Below, in pieces: positions 41,559-50,250 of a DNA stretch of 64,000 bases (positions are counted from its first letter, which is position 1; every line of letters starts with the position of its first letter). Made by a program: the position numbers and the translations under genes. The stretch comes from Syntrophomonadaceae bacterium. Lineage in GTDB: Bacteria; Bacillota; DSM-12270; Thermacetogeniales; Thermacetogeniaceae. Below the pieces are notes generated by a model. The model was not told the DNA's origin. It was given only the letters and a program-made list of their open reading frames with translations, and searched no databases. The stretch spans positions 124,001 through 188,000 of the forward strand of contig DULK01000093.1 in assembly GCA_012840385.1 (NCBI GenBank), in the 5' to 3' direction.

Positions 41559-42144
41559 CTCCGCAGGAAACTGGGCTTTTGCGTCGAACCATGATCAACA
41601 TAGGGATTTCCTCTTGTGCGTTTGTTTTGTTTTCTTCTCCTTAAACAATTCGCCACAGGAGCCGGAATCCCTTGATTTATGCATTGGCCGCCGGGGAACC
41701 GCGCTTATTTCGACCCTGTTTGTGCGGGTTGAGAGGCAGGGGACATTGATCTCCTGAAATCGTTTTTGGAAAATCAAGAGGCACCAGCCGGTACCCGAAG
41801 TTGGTGCCCGATTGGTGACCAAACGTGCAAAAAGGTGCTTGAAGTGACTTCGCCAGAGCCAGTTACCGAAACCCACAAACCCTTGCTACACAAGGCTCCG
41901 ACACATTCCACTGCTCTCCTTCCCAGTTCCCTATCCTGACTCACATTTCAAGGACTACGGAGGGTTTCGCCTCACCGACGCCGCCTACCCAGCTTTTGCC
42001 GCAAAGGTCAAGCAATTTGCGGCGGAGAAGCCTATTCTTTTCGATTTAAGCAGTGGCTTCTCCGCTGATGTGGAAAAGACTGCCATCCGCAGCATTTTGC
42101 TTGTTTTGCTGGATTCTCAGGCCAACTGAAAAGCTCCCGGCGCT
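41559..42144. other. Decayed stretch with one open remnant
   Basis: No complete gene is seen. On the plus strand, about 41900-42129, a frame without start codon reads HIPLLSFPVPYPDSHFKDYG, then GFRLTDAAYPAFAAKVKQFA and ILFDLSSGFSADVEKTAIRS before TGA. It looks coding but matches nothing I know. The rest is featureless. Confidence 0.3.
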
Positions 42145-42354
42145 TCAGGAGTCAAGGAGCGGAGAGCCGCAGCCCAGGCAGTTTCTAGCGCTGACAGGGT
42201 TGAGGTATTGGCATTGAGGGCATGCTTTCATCTCGGCTGCGGTGTCAGTTGCTCCCTGGGGTTTGGAAACGCGGTTGTGCTCAGGCCTTGAAGGCGCGGC
42301 TGGAGAAGAAATCCGGAACTCCTTCGGGTAGTTTAACTGACGCAGGTTTCCCAT
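42145..42354 (-). CDS. Small zinc-ribbon protein
   Basis: 69 residues on the minus strand. The first 40 are Pro/Ser/Arg-rich and the last 28 form a zinc ribbon, CPQCQYLNPVSARNCLGCG, of the double CxxC kind. A shorter version could start at the internal Met before KACPQCQ. The ribosome site is weak. The ribbon resembles that of the zinc-ribbon/OB protein at 20.5-21.1 kb (CPVCSTVNPPNAKHCLNCG). It may be a remnant of a similar larger protein. Confidence 0.45.
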   Translation of the reverse strand: MGNLRQLNYPKEFRISSPAAPSRPEHNRVSKPQGATDTAAEMKACPQCQYLNPVSARNCLGCGSPLLDS

Positions 42355-42725
42355 TAGCCTTGCTTTCCCCCGTTTCTACTCAGCCGACAAGGAAGTTTCA
42401 GTATACTGAGGATATCTTTTCTATGATAAGTTCCTGTTTTCCTCCTCTTCTTTCCCTGTCTTCTTCAGCCAGCGAAAGTGGAAGCACCAAAGAGGTTCAG
42501 TCGAAAAGTGCTGATTAGACCCGGTATGAAAGAGATCAAGGTGCTTGTTCATCTAACCTTGTAGTACAAATGCGAAAAAAGGGTTGAAGGTGTAAAAGGA
42601 ACTGAATACAAAAAAGGGGGTGAACACACATCTAGTTGCGCCACAGTGTGAAAAACGGTGAAGAGGGCTGTCAATAAGGGTTTTACGCCGTTAGGGACAG
42701 GCTCTGTACTGGAGGCGATAAAGAG
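42355..42725. other. Intergenic stretch before the RDD gene
   Basis: No gene, hairpin with T run or repeat is recognised. GGAGGCGATAAAG at its end is the ribosome site of the next gene. Confidence 0.4.
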
Positions 42726-43271
42726 ATGTACTGCCCGGAGTGCGGGGTTCAAAACCCGGATGTTGCAAACTACTGCTCTAGATGCGGTTGTCAGTTAAGA
42801 TCAGGGGCAGTTGCCGCGTCAGAAGAAAAAGCCGTAAATTACGCAGGATTTTGGAGACGTTTCGTGGCTTATGTTATTGACATTATAGTTTTGTCGTGCG
42901 GAAGGTGGATAATAGGGTTCATAATTGGGTTCATGATTGGAATATTCTTAGGCGGTCTTGGGGTAGATATTGGTGCCATCAAGGCAACTGCAGAGGCGTT
43001 TGACTCCATTCTAGGTTTGGTTTTACCGTGGCTCTACTTTACTTTGTTTGAGAGTTCTTCTAAGCAAGCAACTCTTGGAAAAATGGCTATGGGAATAGTT
43101 GTAACTGACCTTAGCAGGAACCGGATCTCATTTGGTCGGGCAAATGCAAGGTATTGGAGTAAAATCATTTCCACAGTAACCCTCCTGGTCGGTTACATAA
43201 TGGCAGGGTTTACCCAAAAAAAGCAGGCACTGCACGATATTATTGCCGGCACTCTGGTTGTCCAGAAATGA
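42726..43271 (+). CDS. Zinc-ribbon RDD-family membrane protein
   Basis: 181 residues from ATG 42726, behind GGAGGCG. Residues 2-24 are a zinc ribbon (YCPECGVQNPDVANYCSRCG). The RDD domain follows: the AGFWRRFVAYVIDIIVL start with its Arg and Asp, three or four membrane helices, ATLGKMAMGIVVTDL, and LHDIIAGTLVV with the last Asp. RDD proteins are small integral membrane proteins; some act as Na+ or K+/H+ exchangers, most are uncharacterised. It stands alone in the island and looks intact. Confidence 0.85.
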   Translation: MYCPECGVQNPDVANYCSRCGCQLRSGAVAASEEKAVNYAGFWRRFVAYVIDIIVLSCGRWIIGFIIGFMIGIFLGGLGVDIGAIKATAEAFDSILGLVLPWLYFTLFESSSKQATLGKMAMGIVVTDLSRNRISFGRANARYWSKIISTVTLLVGYIMAGFTQKKQALHDIIAGTLVVQK

Positions 43272-43437
43272 ACAAAGCCTGACATTTGAAAAGAACTGCT
43301 GCCGATGCCCTTGAGAAACCGGGTCGGGAACCTGCTGCCATACTGTGGTGATCGTGTGCCTATGCATTTTTTGTGTTTTTCCACGTCCCAAACCCGCTAA
43401 TCCTTGAAAATCAAGGATCGCTCTTCAAAAACATCGC
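43272..43437. other. Spacer behind the RDD gene
   Basis: Contains a short inverted pair, AATCCTTG and CAAGGATT, around 43400-43418, possibly a weak terminator. No coding content. Confidence 0.35.
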
Positions 43438-43704
43438 TCAGAATGCCTCGGCACTGTCGAATTCCGGCCGGGAGTTGGAAGCGATAGCCTCGACAGCCGA
43501 ATCGGTGAACAGGGTGTAATTGGCTACCGCCAGTTTCAGGTGGTGTTCAATGTAACCCTTGACCTCATCCCTTTCCAGGGATTCCATCTTGTAGCGCATC
43601 ACCACCCGTTGGGCGAGGGATTGCGTCTAGCTCAGGCCCAGCCGGTTCAACAAGAAAGGCAACCCGGAGAGAACGAAGACAAACGGGTTCAGCGAATCCA
43701 TCAT
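43438..43704 (-). pseudogene. Fragment of an ExeA/TniB-like AAA ATPase (transposition helper)
   Basis: From ATG 43704 the minus strand reads MMDSLNPFVFVLSGLPFLLN, RLGLS, then an in-frame TAG (43623-43629 region), then TQSLAQRVVMRYKMESLERD, EVKGYIEHHLKLAVANYTLF and TDSAVEAIASNSR, stopping at 43438. This is the C-terminal half of AAA helper ATPases that accompany IS21/Tn-like transposases (pattern LAQRVxxRYxLxPLxxxExxxYIxHHL). The P-loop half is missing and the internal TAG replaces what is usually Gln, so the copy is dead. Confidence 0.65.
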
Positions 43705-44018
43705 CAAGCATCCTGGCGAAAGAGAGGGACCGGTCTCTTTTCACCCGGGCGTTATCGGCCAGGTTGAACGGCTTCGCCTCGGCCACCCTGACACCGTCAG
43801 CGGAAGCCCTTTTTTTATTATTTTTTTGAGACATCTTACAAGTTGCAGAAGCAGGAAGTCCGGTCATATTAAAGAATATAGAAACAAAAGAAAGGCGCTT
43901 CAATGCCGGTGTTTTTAGCCAACTTATTATTAGGTAATAAACACCACATAAACGCACCCAAGTTTGGAGAAGGGGAGGATAAAGGCGCGGCATTCTTGTA
44001 AAGAGTCGTGTACCGATT
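43705..44018. other. Spacer before the RecJ-like gene
   Basis: No gene. GGGGAGG at 43972-43979 lies 40 bases ahead of the ATG used for the RecJ-like protein, too far to serve it; the frame is open from 43983, but without a standard start codon. The promoter was not identified. Confidence 0.35.
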
Positions 44019-45773
44019 ATGCCGGTTTGGAGATTTCGCAACACGTCAGTATCGTACCCTGCTTTCGGACTTTTAAAATGTGTTTTACAGGCACGGGGGC
44101 TGAGCATGACGGCTCATGCCGGCAGATTATACAGCTCGCCCTTCGACATCGCAGGCATGGAGGTGGTGGCGCGCCGGCTGGTTCAGGCCATTTTAAATAG
44201 GGAAAAGGTGCTCGTATTCGGAGACTACGACTGTGATGGGATCTGCGCTGCCTATATAATGAGCGATTTTCTGAACCAGTGTGGGGCACGGGCTTCTGTC
44301 CTGTTCCCCCTGCGCCAGGATGGCTACGGAATCCGTTCCGAGCAAGTGTACCGGGCCTGGGAAGAAAAATACACCTTGATTGTTACGGTTGACAACGGCA
44401 TATCCGCCATTGATGCGGCGGATACCGCAAGGCTTCTAGGCATCGATATGGTGATCACAGATCACCATGAACCTCTCGCCTCGATCCCCGGTGTTCCTGT
44501 AACGGACCCTAAATTGCCGGGTTCCAGATGTTACCGGGAGTTTTCAGGAGCAGGAGTCGCCTATAAAGCCTGCTGTGCGGTTTGCGAATTGCTGGGGAGG
44601 GATTACCCCGAGGAACTCCTGGATCTGGTTTCCCTGGCCACCGTCGTAGATATGTGCCCTTTAACGGGTGAAAACTTCATACTGGCAAGGCAGGGCATGC
44701 TGAAAATGAGGAGAAGCCCGCGCCCGGGCATTGCGGCCTTGCTAAGTAAAGCCGGTGTTTCCCGGATAACGGGTCAGGTAATGAGTTGGGTGCTCGGCCC
44801 TCCTATCAATGCAGCAGGGCGTATGAGCGATCCCATGCTGGCCTACCGTTTAATTGCCGCTGAAACCTATACGGAAGCAGAGAGGTTGGCCCAGGAGCTG
44901 GATCAGATAAGGAAAAAGCGGCAGGAAGAGGTTAAAAAGGTTACCGAGGTTTGTCTGGCTCAAGATGACAGTCGGGCTTTTGCTTTATTTGCATCTCCCG
45001 ACTGGAGCGAAGGGATTATCGGGATAGCGGCCGGGCGTTTGATGGAAACCCTCATGCGTCCCGTGGCGGTTGGCTCAATCTGTGGCGATAAGGTGCAGTT
45101 CTCTGCCCGTTCGCCGGGTGAATTCAACCTGATTGAAGCATTGGACGAGTGCCAGCGTCGGAAGAAAGTTTTCTTAACCCATGGAGGCCACAAATCGGCG
45201 GCGGGTTTTTCAATGCTCGAGAAAGATCTACCCGTTGTGAAACAAACCTTACACGAAATTGCCCTTAACATGTTGAGGCCGGAGGACGCGGTGGAATGGC
45301 TTGACATTGATACGAGGCTTGACGCCGTACCGACACCGGATGAAGTCATAGAACTGGACCTGCTAGAACCGCACGGAAACCAAAACCCGGTCCCAACTTT
45401 CTATGTGAAAGATTGCGTCGTTGAAGTGAAAACAGGGTCCGGTTGGTTTCTGGTCAGGACAGGAGCGGGATTTAAATTTTTTACTTCTAAGCCCGCCGGT
45501 GTCGGAGACGTTGTTCATACAGCCCTTTCGCTGGCCATCGATGAATACAAAGGCACTCTAAGCATTATCGGGCGCGCCCTGGATGTTCGCTCTTTCATCT
45601 TTGCCAGGGAGGATCTCCTGGAACGGTATTTGGCATGGAGAAAGGGAAAAGAGATTCCGAAATGGGCTGAGGTTATCTTCAATGAGTTGGGTTTAGCGCG
45701 CACGGGAAGCAACGAAAAGACGAGTCTGTTCAAGAGCCCGACGTTTTTGAAGTATGGTTCAATCAAGGCATGA
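44019..45773 (+). CDS. recJ: RecJ-family single-strand exonuclease (DHH/DHHA1)
   Basis: 584 residues from ATG 44019, for which no good ribosome site is seen. Motif I is FGDYDCDGICAAY, motif II VDNGIS, motif III ITDHHEP, with a further VDMCPL; these bind the two metal ions. INAAGRMSDP links to the DHHA1 part (GGHKSAAGFS), and the last 150 residues form an OB-like DNA-binding domain. RecJ degrades single-stranded DNA 5' to 3' in recombination and repair. The protein is shorter than many clostridial RecJ proteins (over 800 residues) and could be a second, specialised copy. Confidence 0.88.
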   Translation: MPVWRFRNTSVSYPAFGLLKCVLQARGLSMTAHAGRLYSSPFDIAGMEVVARRLVQAILNREKVLVFGDYDCDGICAAYIMSDFLNQCGARASVLFPLRQDGYGIRSEQVYRAWEEKYTLIVTVDNGISAIDAADTARLLGIDMVITDHHEPLASIPGVPVTDPKLPGSRCYREFSGAGVAYKACCAVCELLGRDYPEELLDLVSLATVVDMCPLTGENFILARQGMLKMRRSPRPGIAALLSKAGVSRITGQVMSWVLGPPINAAGRMSDPMLAYRLIAAETYTEAERLAQELDQIRKKRQEEVKKVTEVCLAQDDSRAFALFASPDWSEGIIGIAAGRLMETLMRPVAVGSICGDKVQFSARSPGEFNLIEALDECQRRKKVFLTHGGHKSAAGFSMLEKDLPVVKQTLHEIALNMLRPEDAVEWLDIDTRLDAVPTPDEVIELDLLEPHGNQNPVPTFYVKDCVVEVKTGSGWFLVRTGAGFKFFTSKPAGVGDVVHTALSLAIDEYKGTLSIIGRALDVRSFIFAREDLLERYLAWRKGKEIPKWAEVIFNELGLARTGSNEKTSLFKSPTFLKYGSIKA

Positions 45774-45983
45774 TTATTTTGATCTTCTTAGTTTACGAAT
45801 AGAATTTTCAACTCTGTTGAGAAATATATATAATGATTCTACTGCAGAAACATTGATTCAGCCATCCAAGCAGGTGTATTTAGTAGTTGACAGCCATACA
45901 GAACACTAAATCGGCTTTCTATGAACTCAAATGGACTTTTTTGCAGCAGAATCATATAATACGATGTGAGGAAGGGGAAAGCT

Positions 45984-47384
45984 ATGAAGCCAAGACAAGC
46001 TCCTACTTTTAGTGCAACAATCCGGATCGAATATCCCAATGTGGTAGGCATGCTCGGCAAAATAACATCGGCGGTCGGAGAAGCAGGCGGTGACATTGGG
46101 TCGGTTTACATTGTCAGCATTAACAATAACCTGATCACGAGAGATATCAATCTCTCAGCTTACGACATCGATCATATACACCAAATCATCAAGGAATTAA
46201 AGAAAATACCGGGTATCAACATCAAACACGTAACAGACAGAACATTTGCTGTGCATTCGGGCGGAAAGATTGAGATTAGTTTGAGATACCCTGCGGAAAA
46301 CAGCGATGACCTGGCGATAGTTTATACACCGGGCGTTGCCCGGGTGGCGATGGACATTTATGAGCACCCCAAGCATGTCTTTAACTATACAATGAAAGGC
46401 AACACCATCGCCATTGTCACGGACGGTACAGCGGTTCTCGGTCTAGGAGACGTCGGGCCGGCAGCTGCCCTTCCTATTATGGAGGGAAAAGCGATGCTCT
46501 TTAAACAATTTGCCGGGGTAAATGCTTTCCCCATCTGTTTAGGTACAAAGAAGCCCGATGAAATCGTAAAGATCGTTAAGGAAATATCTCCGACTTTTGG
46601 GGGCATTAACCTGGAAGACATCGCAGCACCCCGCTGTTTTGAAATTGAAGAAAGGCTCAGCGAAGAACTGGATATACCTGTTTTTCACGACGACCAGCAC
46701 GGAACCGCCATTGTGGTTCTGGCCGCCCTTTACAACGCATTGCGAATAGTTAAAAAAGAGTTGGGGCGCATCAAAATTGTGGTGTCCGGTGCCGGGGCAG
46801 CAGGTATCGCCTGTACCAAACTCTTGATCGCCGCCGGGGCCGACCCGGAGCGAATAATCCTGTGCGATAGGGGCGGTTCCCTTTACAAAGGCAGGGAGGG
46901 GATGAACAGGTACCAGTCACAATTGGCAGCAATCACCAATTCCGAAGGCATTAAGGGTTCCGTTCATGACGCCATTCTCAAAGCAGACGTATTTATCGGG
47001 GTATCGGGCCCCAATGTATTAACCCGGAAGGATGTTATAAACATGGCAAAAGACCCTATCGTCTTCGCCCTGGCTAATCCAACACCGGAGATCATGCCCG
47101 AGGAAGCTCTACCTTATGCCAAGATCATGGCAACCGGAAGATCTGATTACCCCAACCAGATCAACAATGTTCTGTGCTTCCCCGGATTTTTCCGGGGCCT
47201 GCTGGATTCACAAGCCAGATGCGTCAATGACGAGATGAAGCTAGCCGCGGCACGGGCAATTGCTGATTTAATTAAACCGACCGAATTAAACGAAGAGTAT
47301 ATCATACCTTCTCCTTTTGACAGCAGAATTCACCAGGCATTGGCACAAGCGGTGCAGGACGTGGTGAGAAAGAGGAAGCAGTGA
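45984..47384 (+). CDS. NAD(P)-dependent malic enzyme with N-terminal ACT domain
   Basis: 466 residues from ATG 45984, behind GAGGAAGGGG; an in-frame GTG at 45966 is less likely. Residues 10-85 are an ACT domain (IRIEYPNVVGMLGKITSAVG), a site for amino-acid or similar ligands. The catalytic part follows: YTPGVARVAMDI, GLGDVGPAAALPIMEGKAML, NLEDIAAPRCFEIE (metal), HDDQHGTAIVVLAAL, and the dinucleotide site VVSGAGAAGIACTKLL. It decarboxylates malate to pyruvate with reduction of NAD(P). The short bacterial length fits the MaeA/YtsJ type. It is followed by a 35-residue rubredoxin-like gene 267 bases on. Confidence 0.93.
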   Translation: MKPRQAPTFSATIRIEYPNVVGMLGKITSAVGEAGGDIGSVYIVSINNNLITRDINLSAYDIDHIHQIIKELKKIPGINIKHVTDRTFAVHSGGKIEISLRYPAENSDDLAIVYTPGVARVAMDIYEHPKHVFNYTMKGNTIAIVTDGTAVLGLGDVGPAAALPIMEGKAMLFKQFAGVNAFPICLGTKKPDEIVKIVKEISPTFGGINLEDIAAPRCFEIEERLSEELDIPVFHDDQHGTAIVVLAALYNALRIVKKELGRIKIVVSGAGAAGIACTKLLIAAGADPERIILCDRGGSLYKGREGMNRYQSQLAAITNSEGIKGSVHDAILKADVFIGVSGPNVLTRKDVINMAKDPIVFALANPTPEIMPEEALPYAKIMATGRSDYPNQINNVLCFPGFFRGLLDSQARCVNDEMKLAAARAIADLIKPTELNEEYIIPSPFDSRIHQALAQAVQDVVRKRKQ

Positions 47385-47651
47385 AAAGAAACCGTGTTAG
47401 GGTTGTTTTCCTCCTCTGGTTTTCGGGCCAGGGGATTTATTTTTTGTTTAGCTCCGCCCCTGTTGAGAAAAAATAGGAGTTAATATTTTTTATCTTCGGT
47501 TACAAGGTTGTTGCCGAACTCATAACAGTGCTATTATATAAGCACAACTTAAGTTGCTGCAAAAGAACAGATCACGAATGTAGGAACTCACGATCATCTT
47601 TTTTCCGCTCTTAATTCATTTGGTAGATTATCATGTTAAGGAGGAGATGAA

Positions 47652-47759
47652 ATGTCGGTCTGGCAGTGTCAAGATTGTGGTTGGGAAAAGGAAACCAGGT
47701 GTAAGCCTAAAAAGTGCGCCAGCTGTGGAGGGAGCAATATAAAGAAAAAGGAGCAGTAG
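47652..47759 (+). CDS. RCKP-type rubredoxin-like mini-protein, 35 residues
   Basis: ATG 47652 follows AAGGAGGAGATGAA, a strong ribosome site. The peptide (MSVWQCQDCGWEKETRCKPK, then KCASCGGS and a Lys-rich end) has two CxxC pairs and the RCKPKKC motif of RCKP-type rubredoxin-like domains. It should bind one iron or zinc. Members are tiny and of unknown role, perhaps electron carriers or redox sensors. It lies 27 bases ahead of the class III aminotransferase and is likely in its operon. Confidence 0.8.
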   Translation: MSVWQCQDCGWEKETRCKPKKCASCGGSNIKKKEQ

Positions 47760-47786
47760 GAATCTGTCTTACGGAGGAATTTAGCC

Positions 47787-49181
47787 TTGAAATCGAAGGT
47801 TGATTTAATCAGTCTTGATGATGCAATCAAGCTGAATAAAAAAGAAGTCCGTTCCTTGTACAGGAGTTACGTTAATCCCGGCTTTGCAACCCTGCTGGGA
47901 ATGCTTGATTTCGATAAAAAATTTGTCCGTGCCGAAGGGGTATCCGTCTGGGATGAGGATGAAGCGGAGCACCTTGACTTCCTGGGCGGTTTCGGGGCCC
48001 TCAATTTCGGACACAACCATCCTAAAATTAATGCCGCCGTAGAACGGGTATCGAATTTGCCGAACCTGCTTCAGGTTTCTCTCGGCACGCTAACTGCAGC
48101 ATTGGGCCATAACCTGGCGCAAATCACGCCTGGGAATCTCTCACGCACCTTTTTCTGCAACAGCGGTGCCGAGGCAGTAGAAGGGGCGCTCAAACTGGCA
48201 AAGGCGGCCTCAAAGAAGAAGAAAGTTGTTTACTGCGAGCGATCCTTTCACGGAAAAACCATGGGAGCTCTTTCGGTAACCGGTAAGAATAAGTATCAGG
48301 CACCTTTTCAGCCCCTGGTCCCCTGTTGCGAACCGGTTCCTTTTGGTGATACCTCGGCCCTCGAGATGAAGCTTAAGGAGGGGGACATTGCGGCGTTTAT
48401 CCTGGAACCTATTCAGGGTGAAGGAGGGGTGAACGTTCCTCCCAGGGGGTATTTAAGCGAGGTCCGTAAGCTATGCAGTAAGTACGATACTTACTTAATT
48501 GTGGACGAGATCCAAACCGGTTTTGGCAGGACCGGAAGTGTTTTCGCGTGTGATTACGAGGAAGTGGCGCCGGACATCATGTGCGTCGGTAAATCCCTTG
48601 GAGGAGGAGTAATGCCCCTTGCCGCTTTCACCACCACTGAACACATCTGGGACCGGGCTTTTGGGGGGTTTGAGAGGTGCCAGATCCATACTTCTACTTT
48701 CGGTGGCAACGCCCGTGCTATGGCAGCAGGTATTGCGGCGATCCAGGTAATGCTTGAGGAGGATCTGGCGTCACAGGCAAAAGAGAAGGGAGAGTACCTG
48801 TTAAACGGCCTTCGAATGCTTCAGGAAAAATATCCTTCATTTATCAAGGAGGTACGCGGAAGAGGGCTGTTAATTGGGGTTGAATTTAATCCACTCTCAA
48901 AGGGCTTCATAAATAAAATTACAGGAGGCAGGCTGAATAAGATAGCAGAGGAGTACTTTGCAGCACTGGTGGCTGCCGAGTTAATGAACAAATACCATAT
49001 TATCACTGCTTATACCCTAAATAACCCCAATGTCATTCGCTTTGAACCTCCACTTATCATTTCAAGAGAACAGCTTGATCGGCTGTTGTCTGCTTTGGAA
49101 GAAATTTTTAAAACCTCTCAGAGCATGTGGGGGCTCGTTCTGGCGAGTAGCAAGCGTGTAATAAGTTCGTTAACATCTTAA
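47787..49181 (+). CDS. Class III aminotransferase, putrescine/ornithine type
   Basis: 464 residues from TTG 47787, behind ACGGAGGAA. The class III signature is complete: NSGAEAVEGALKLAK, FHGKTMGALSVTG, ILEPIQGEGGVNVPP, LIVDEIQTGFGRTG (pyridine-ring Asp) and GKSLGGGVMPLAAF (PLP lysine), then HTSTFGGN. The extended N-terminus (LIYRSYVNPG-like start, here VRSLYRSYVNP) and the C-terminal INKITGG insertion agree with putrescine-2-oxoglutarate aminotransferase (YgjG) more than with ornithine aminotransferase. It transfers an amino group from a diamine to 2-oxoglutarate. The exact donor is inferred from overall length and pattern only. Confidence 0.88.
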   Translation: MKSKVDLISLDDAIKLNKKEVRSLYRSYVNPGFATLLGMLDFDKKFVRAEGVSVWDEDEAEHLDFLGGFGALNFGHNHPKINAAVERVSNLPNLLQVSLGTLTAALGHNLAQITPGNLSRTFFCNSGAEAVEGALKLAKAASKKKKVVYCERSFHGKTMGALSVTGKNKYQAPFQPLVPCCEPVPFGDTSALEMKLKEGDIAAFILEPIQGEGGVNVPPRGYLSEVRKLCSKYDTYLIVDEIQTGFGRTGSVFACDYEEVAPDIMCVGKSLGGGVMPLAAFTTTEHIWDRAFGGFERCQIHTSTFGGNARAMAAGIAAIQVMLEEDLASQAKEKGEYLLNGLRMLQEKYPSFIKEVRGRGLLIGVEFNPLSKGFINKITGGRLNKIAEEYFAALVAAELMNKYHIITAYTLNNPNVIRFEPPLIISREQLDRLLSALEEIFKTSQSMWGLVLASSKRVISSLTS

Positions 49182-49211
49182 GGCAATCAAGTTTATCAAG
49201 GGGGGAGTCCT

Positions 49212-49790
49212 TTGTTAAGATATGAAGAGATCTGCCAGGAATTTTTGGATGCCGCAGAAAACACCGGACTTCTTGTGGTCGGTGTGCGCCACATTATGGA
49301 TGTGATTACCTGTGATCGGGAATTCCGCTGTACCTGTGTAACCGATGAGAGTGAGCCTCCATACCAGGTTCGTGCGGAAATCGGTTTTACATGGGACGCG
49401 CTTATGACTGCAGAATCCAATTACAGCGAGGATTATCCATTTTACAAGGAACCCCTCCTGGGTCAGCGCTTTTTTAGCAACAGGATATCACCAGAGACTT
49501 TTATCGACCTGGAAGTTAGGATCTGCTTTGAGACCTTAAAATTTGAGGAAGCCGGTGTGCTGGCCCGGCGTATCCAGAACCTTATCAACAATCTGATTAA
49601 TCACGACGACCAGCCGCAGATAAAGTTTGAGGTATCCGTCCTCCCTGAGGGAAGAGTAGTCGTTCATGATTCTTATATCTATTACTGCTGGCATTTCCAG
49701 TTTCAGGATGACTCGATAGATTTTGTGCCCGTCTGTAATGAAGTGCGTAATATACTGGATGCCCTTGTCAATTCTTCACTCTTTGGTTAG
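49212..49790 (+). CDS. Hypothetical protein, 192 residues
   Basis: TTG 49212 has GGGGGGAG upstream. The protein is soluble, acidic and alpha/beta, with MLRYEEICQEFLDAAENTGL at the start, two Cys in CDREFRCTC, many aromatic residues in the middle, and VHDSYIYYCWHFQFQDDSID near the end. No metal motif or membrane helix is clear. I do not recognise it. It follows the aminotransferase by 30 bases and is probably in the same operon. Its end overlaps the convergent membrane gene by 23 bases. Confidence 0.7.
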   Translation: MLRYEEICQEFLDAAENTGLLVVGVRHIMDVITCDREFRCTCVTDESEPPYQVRAEIGFTWDALMTAESNYSEDYPFYKEPLLGQRFFSNRISPETFIDLEVRICFETLKFEEAGVLARRIQNLINNLINHDDQPQIKFEVSVLPEGRVVVHDSYIYYCWHFQFQDDSIDFVPVCNEVRNILDALVNSSLFG

Positions 49791-50250
49791 GCAGCTTGCA
49801 GTTTATAAAGGCGCCTGAGGCGGGGAAAAGGGGGAGCACGAAGGAAAGTAGGAGGGTAACCCAGTAATAGAAGGGCACATCAATTAGCCGGATGCGAGGC
49901 AGCAGGGGAAACAGGGGTGCAAAGGGGGTTTGCCACACCTGGGCTGCGAAATCAAAGGCGTCCGGCATTTCATACTTGCTCAATATTTCCACAATAACGA
50001 CAAGAGAACTGATTATACCCGGGGTTTGGCTGAGACAACCTGCTAGAAAGGCATAAAGAGCAGGCTGCCTCATCTTTTTGGCGCTGATAAAACCGGTGCA
50101 AACGAGAACTGAGAGATACGCCAGCGGTCCGAGGCGGGCAAGATAGAGGTTTTGAAGCAGCATTGGTGTCAGCAATATAAAGCAAAAGTGAATCAAGCTT
50201 AGAATGATAAAAAGCTCCCGAAAAGAGGCCTTTTGTTCCGTAGATATCAC
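49768..50250 (-). CDS. Hypothetical membrane protein, 160 residues
   Basis: An ATG at 50250 overlaps the stop of the gene before it (minus strand) by four bases. The helices read LFIILSLIHFCFILLTPMLL, LGPLAYLSVLVCTGFISA, YAFLAGCLSQTPGIISSLVV and VPFYYWVTLLLSFVLPLFPA. Basic loops set the inside. There is no known family motif. Coupling with the YiiX-like amidase suggests that the two act together at the membrane. Confidence 0.72.
   Translation of the reverse strand: MISTEQKASFRELFIILSLIHFCFILLTPMLLQNLYLARLGPLAYLSVLVCTGFISAKKMRQPALYAFLAGCLSQTPGIISSLVVIVEILSKYEMPDAFDFAAQVWQTPFAPLFPLLPRIRLIDVPFYYWVTLLLSFVLPLFPASGAFINCKLPNQRVKN

Noticed and set aside
42549-42752. 67-codon minus-strand frame before the RDD gene
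   Set aside because: No ribosome site, no motif, and it overlaps the RDD start region.
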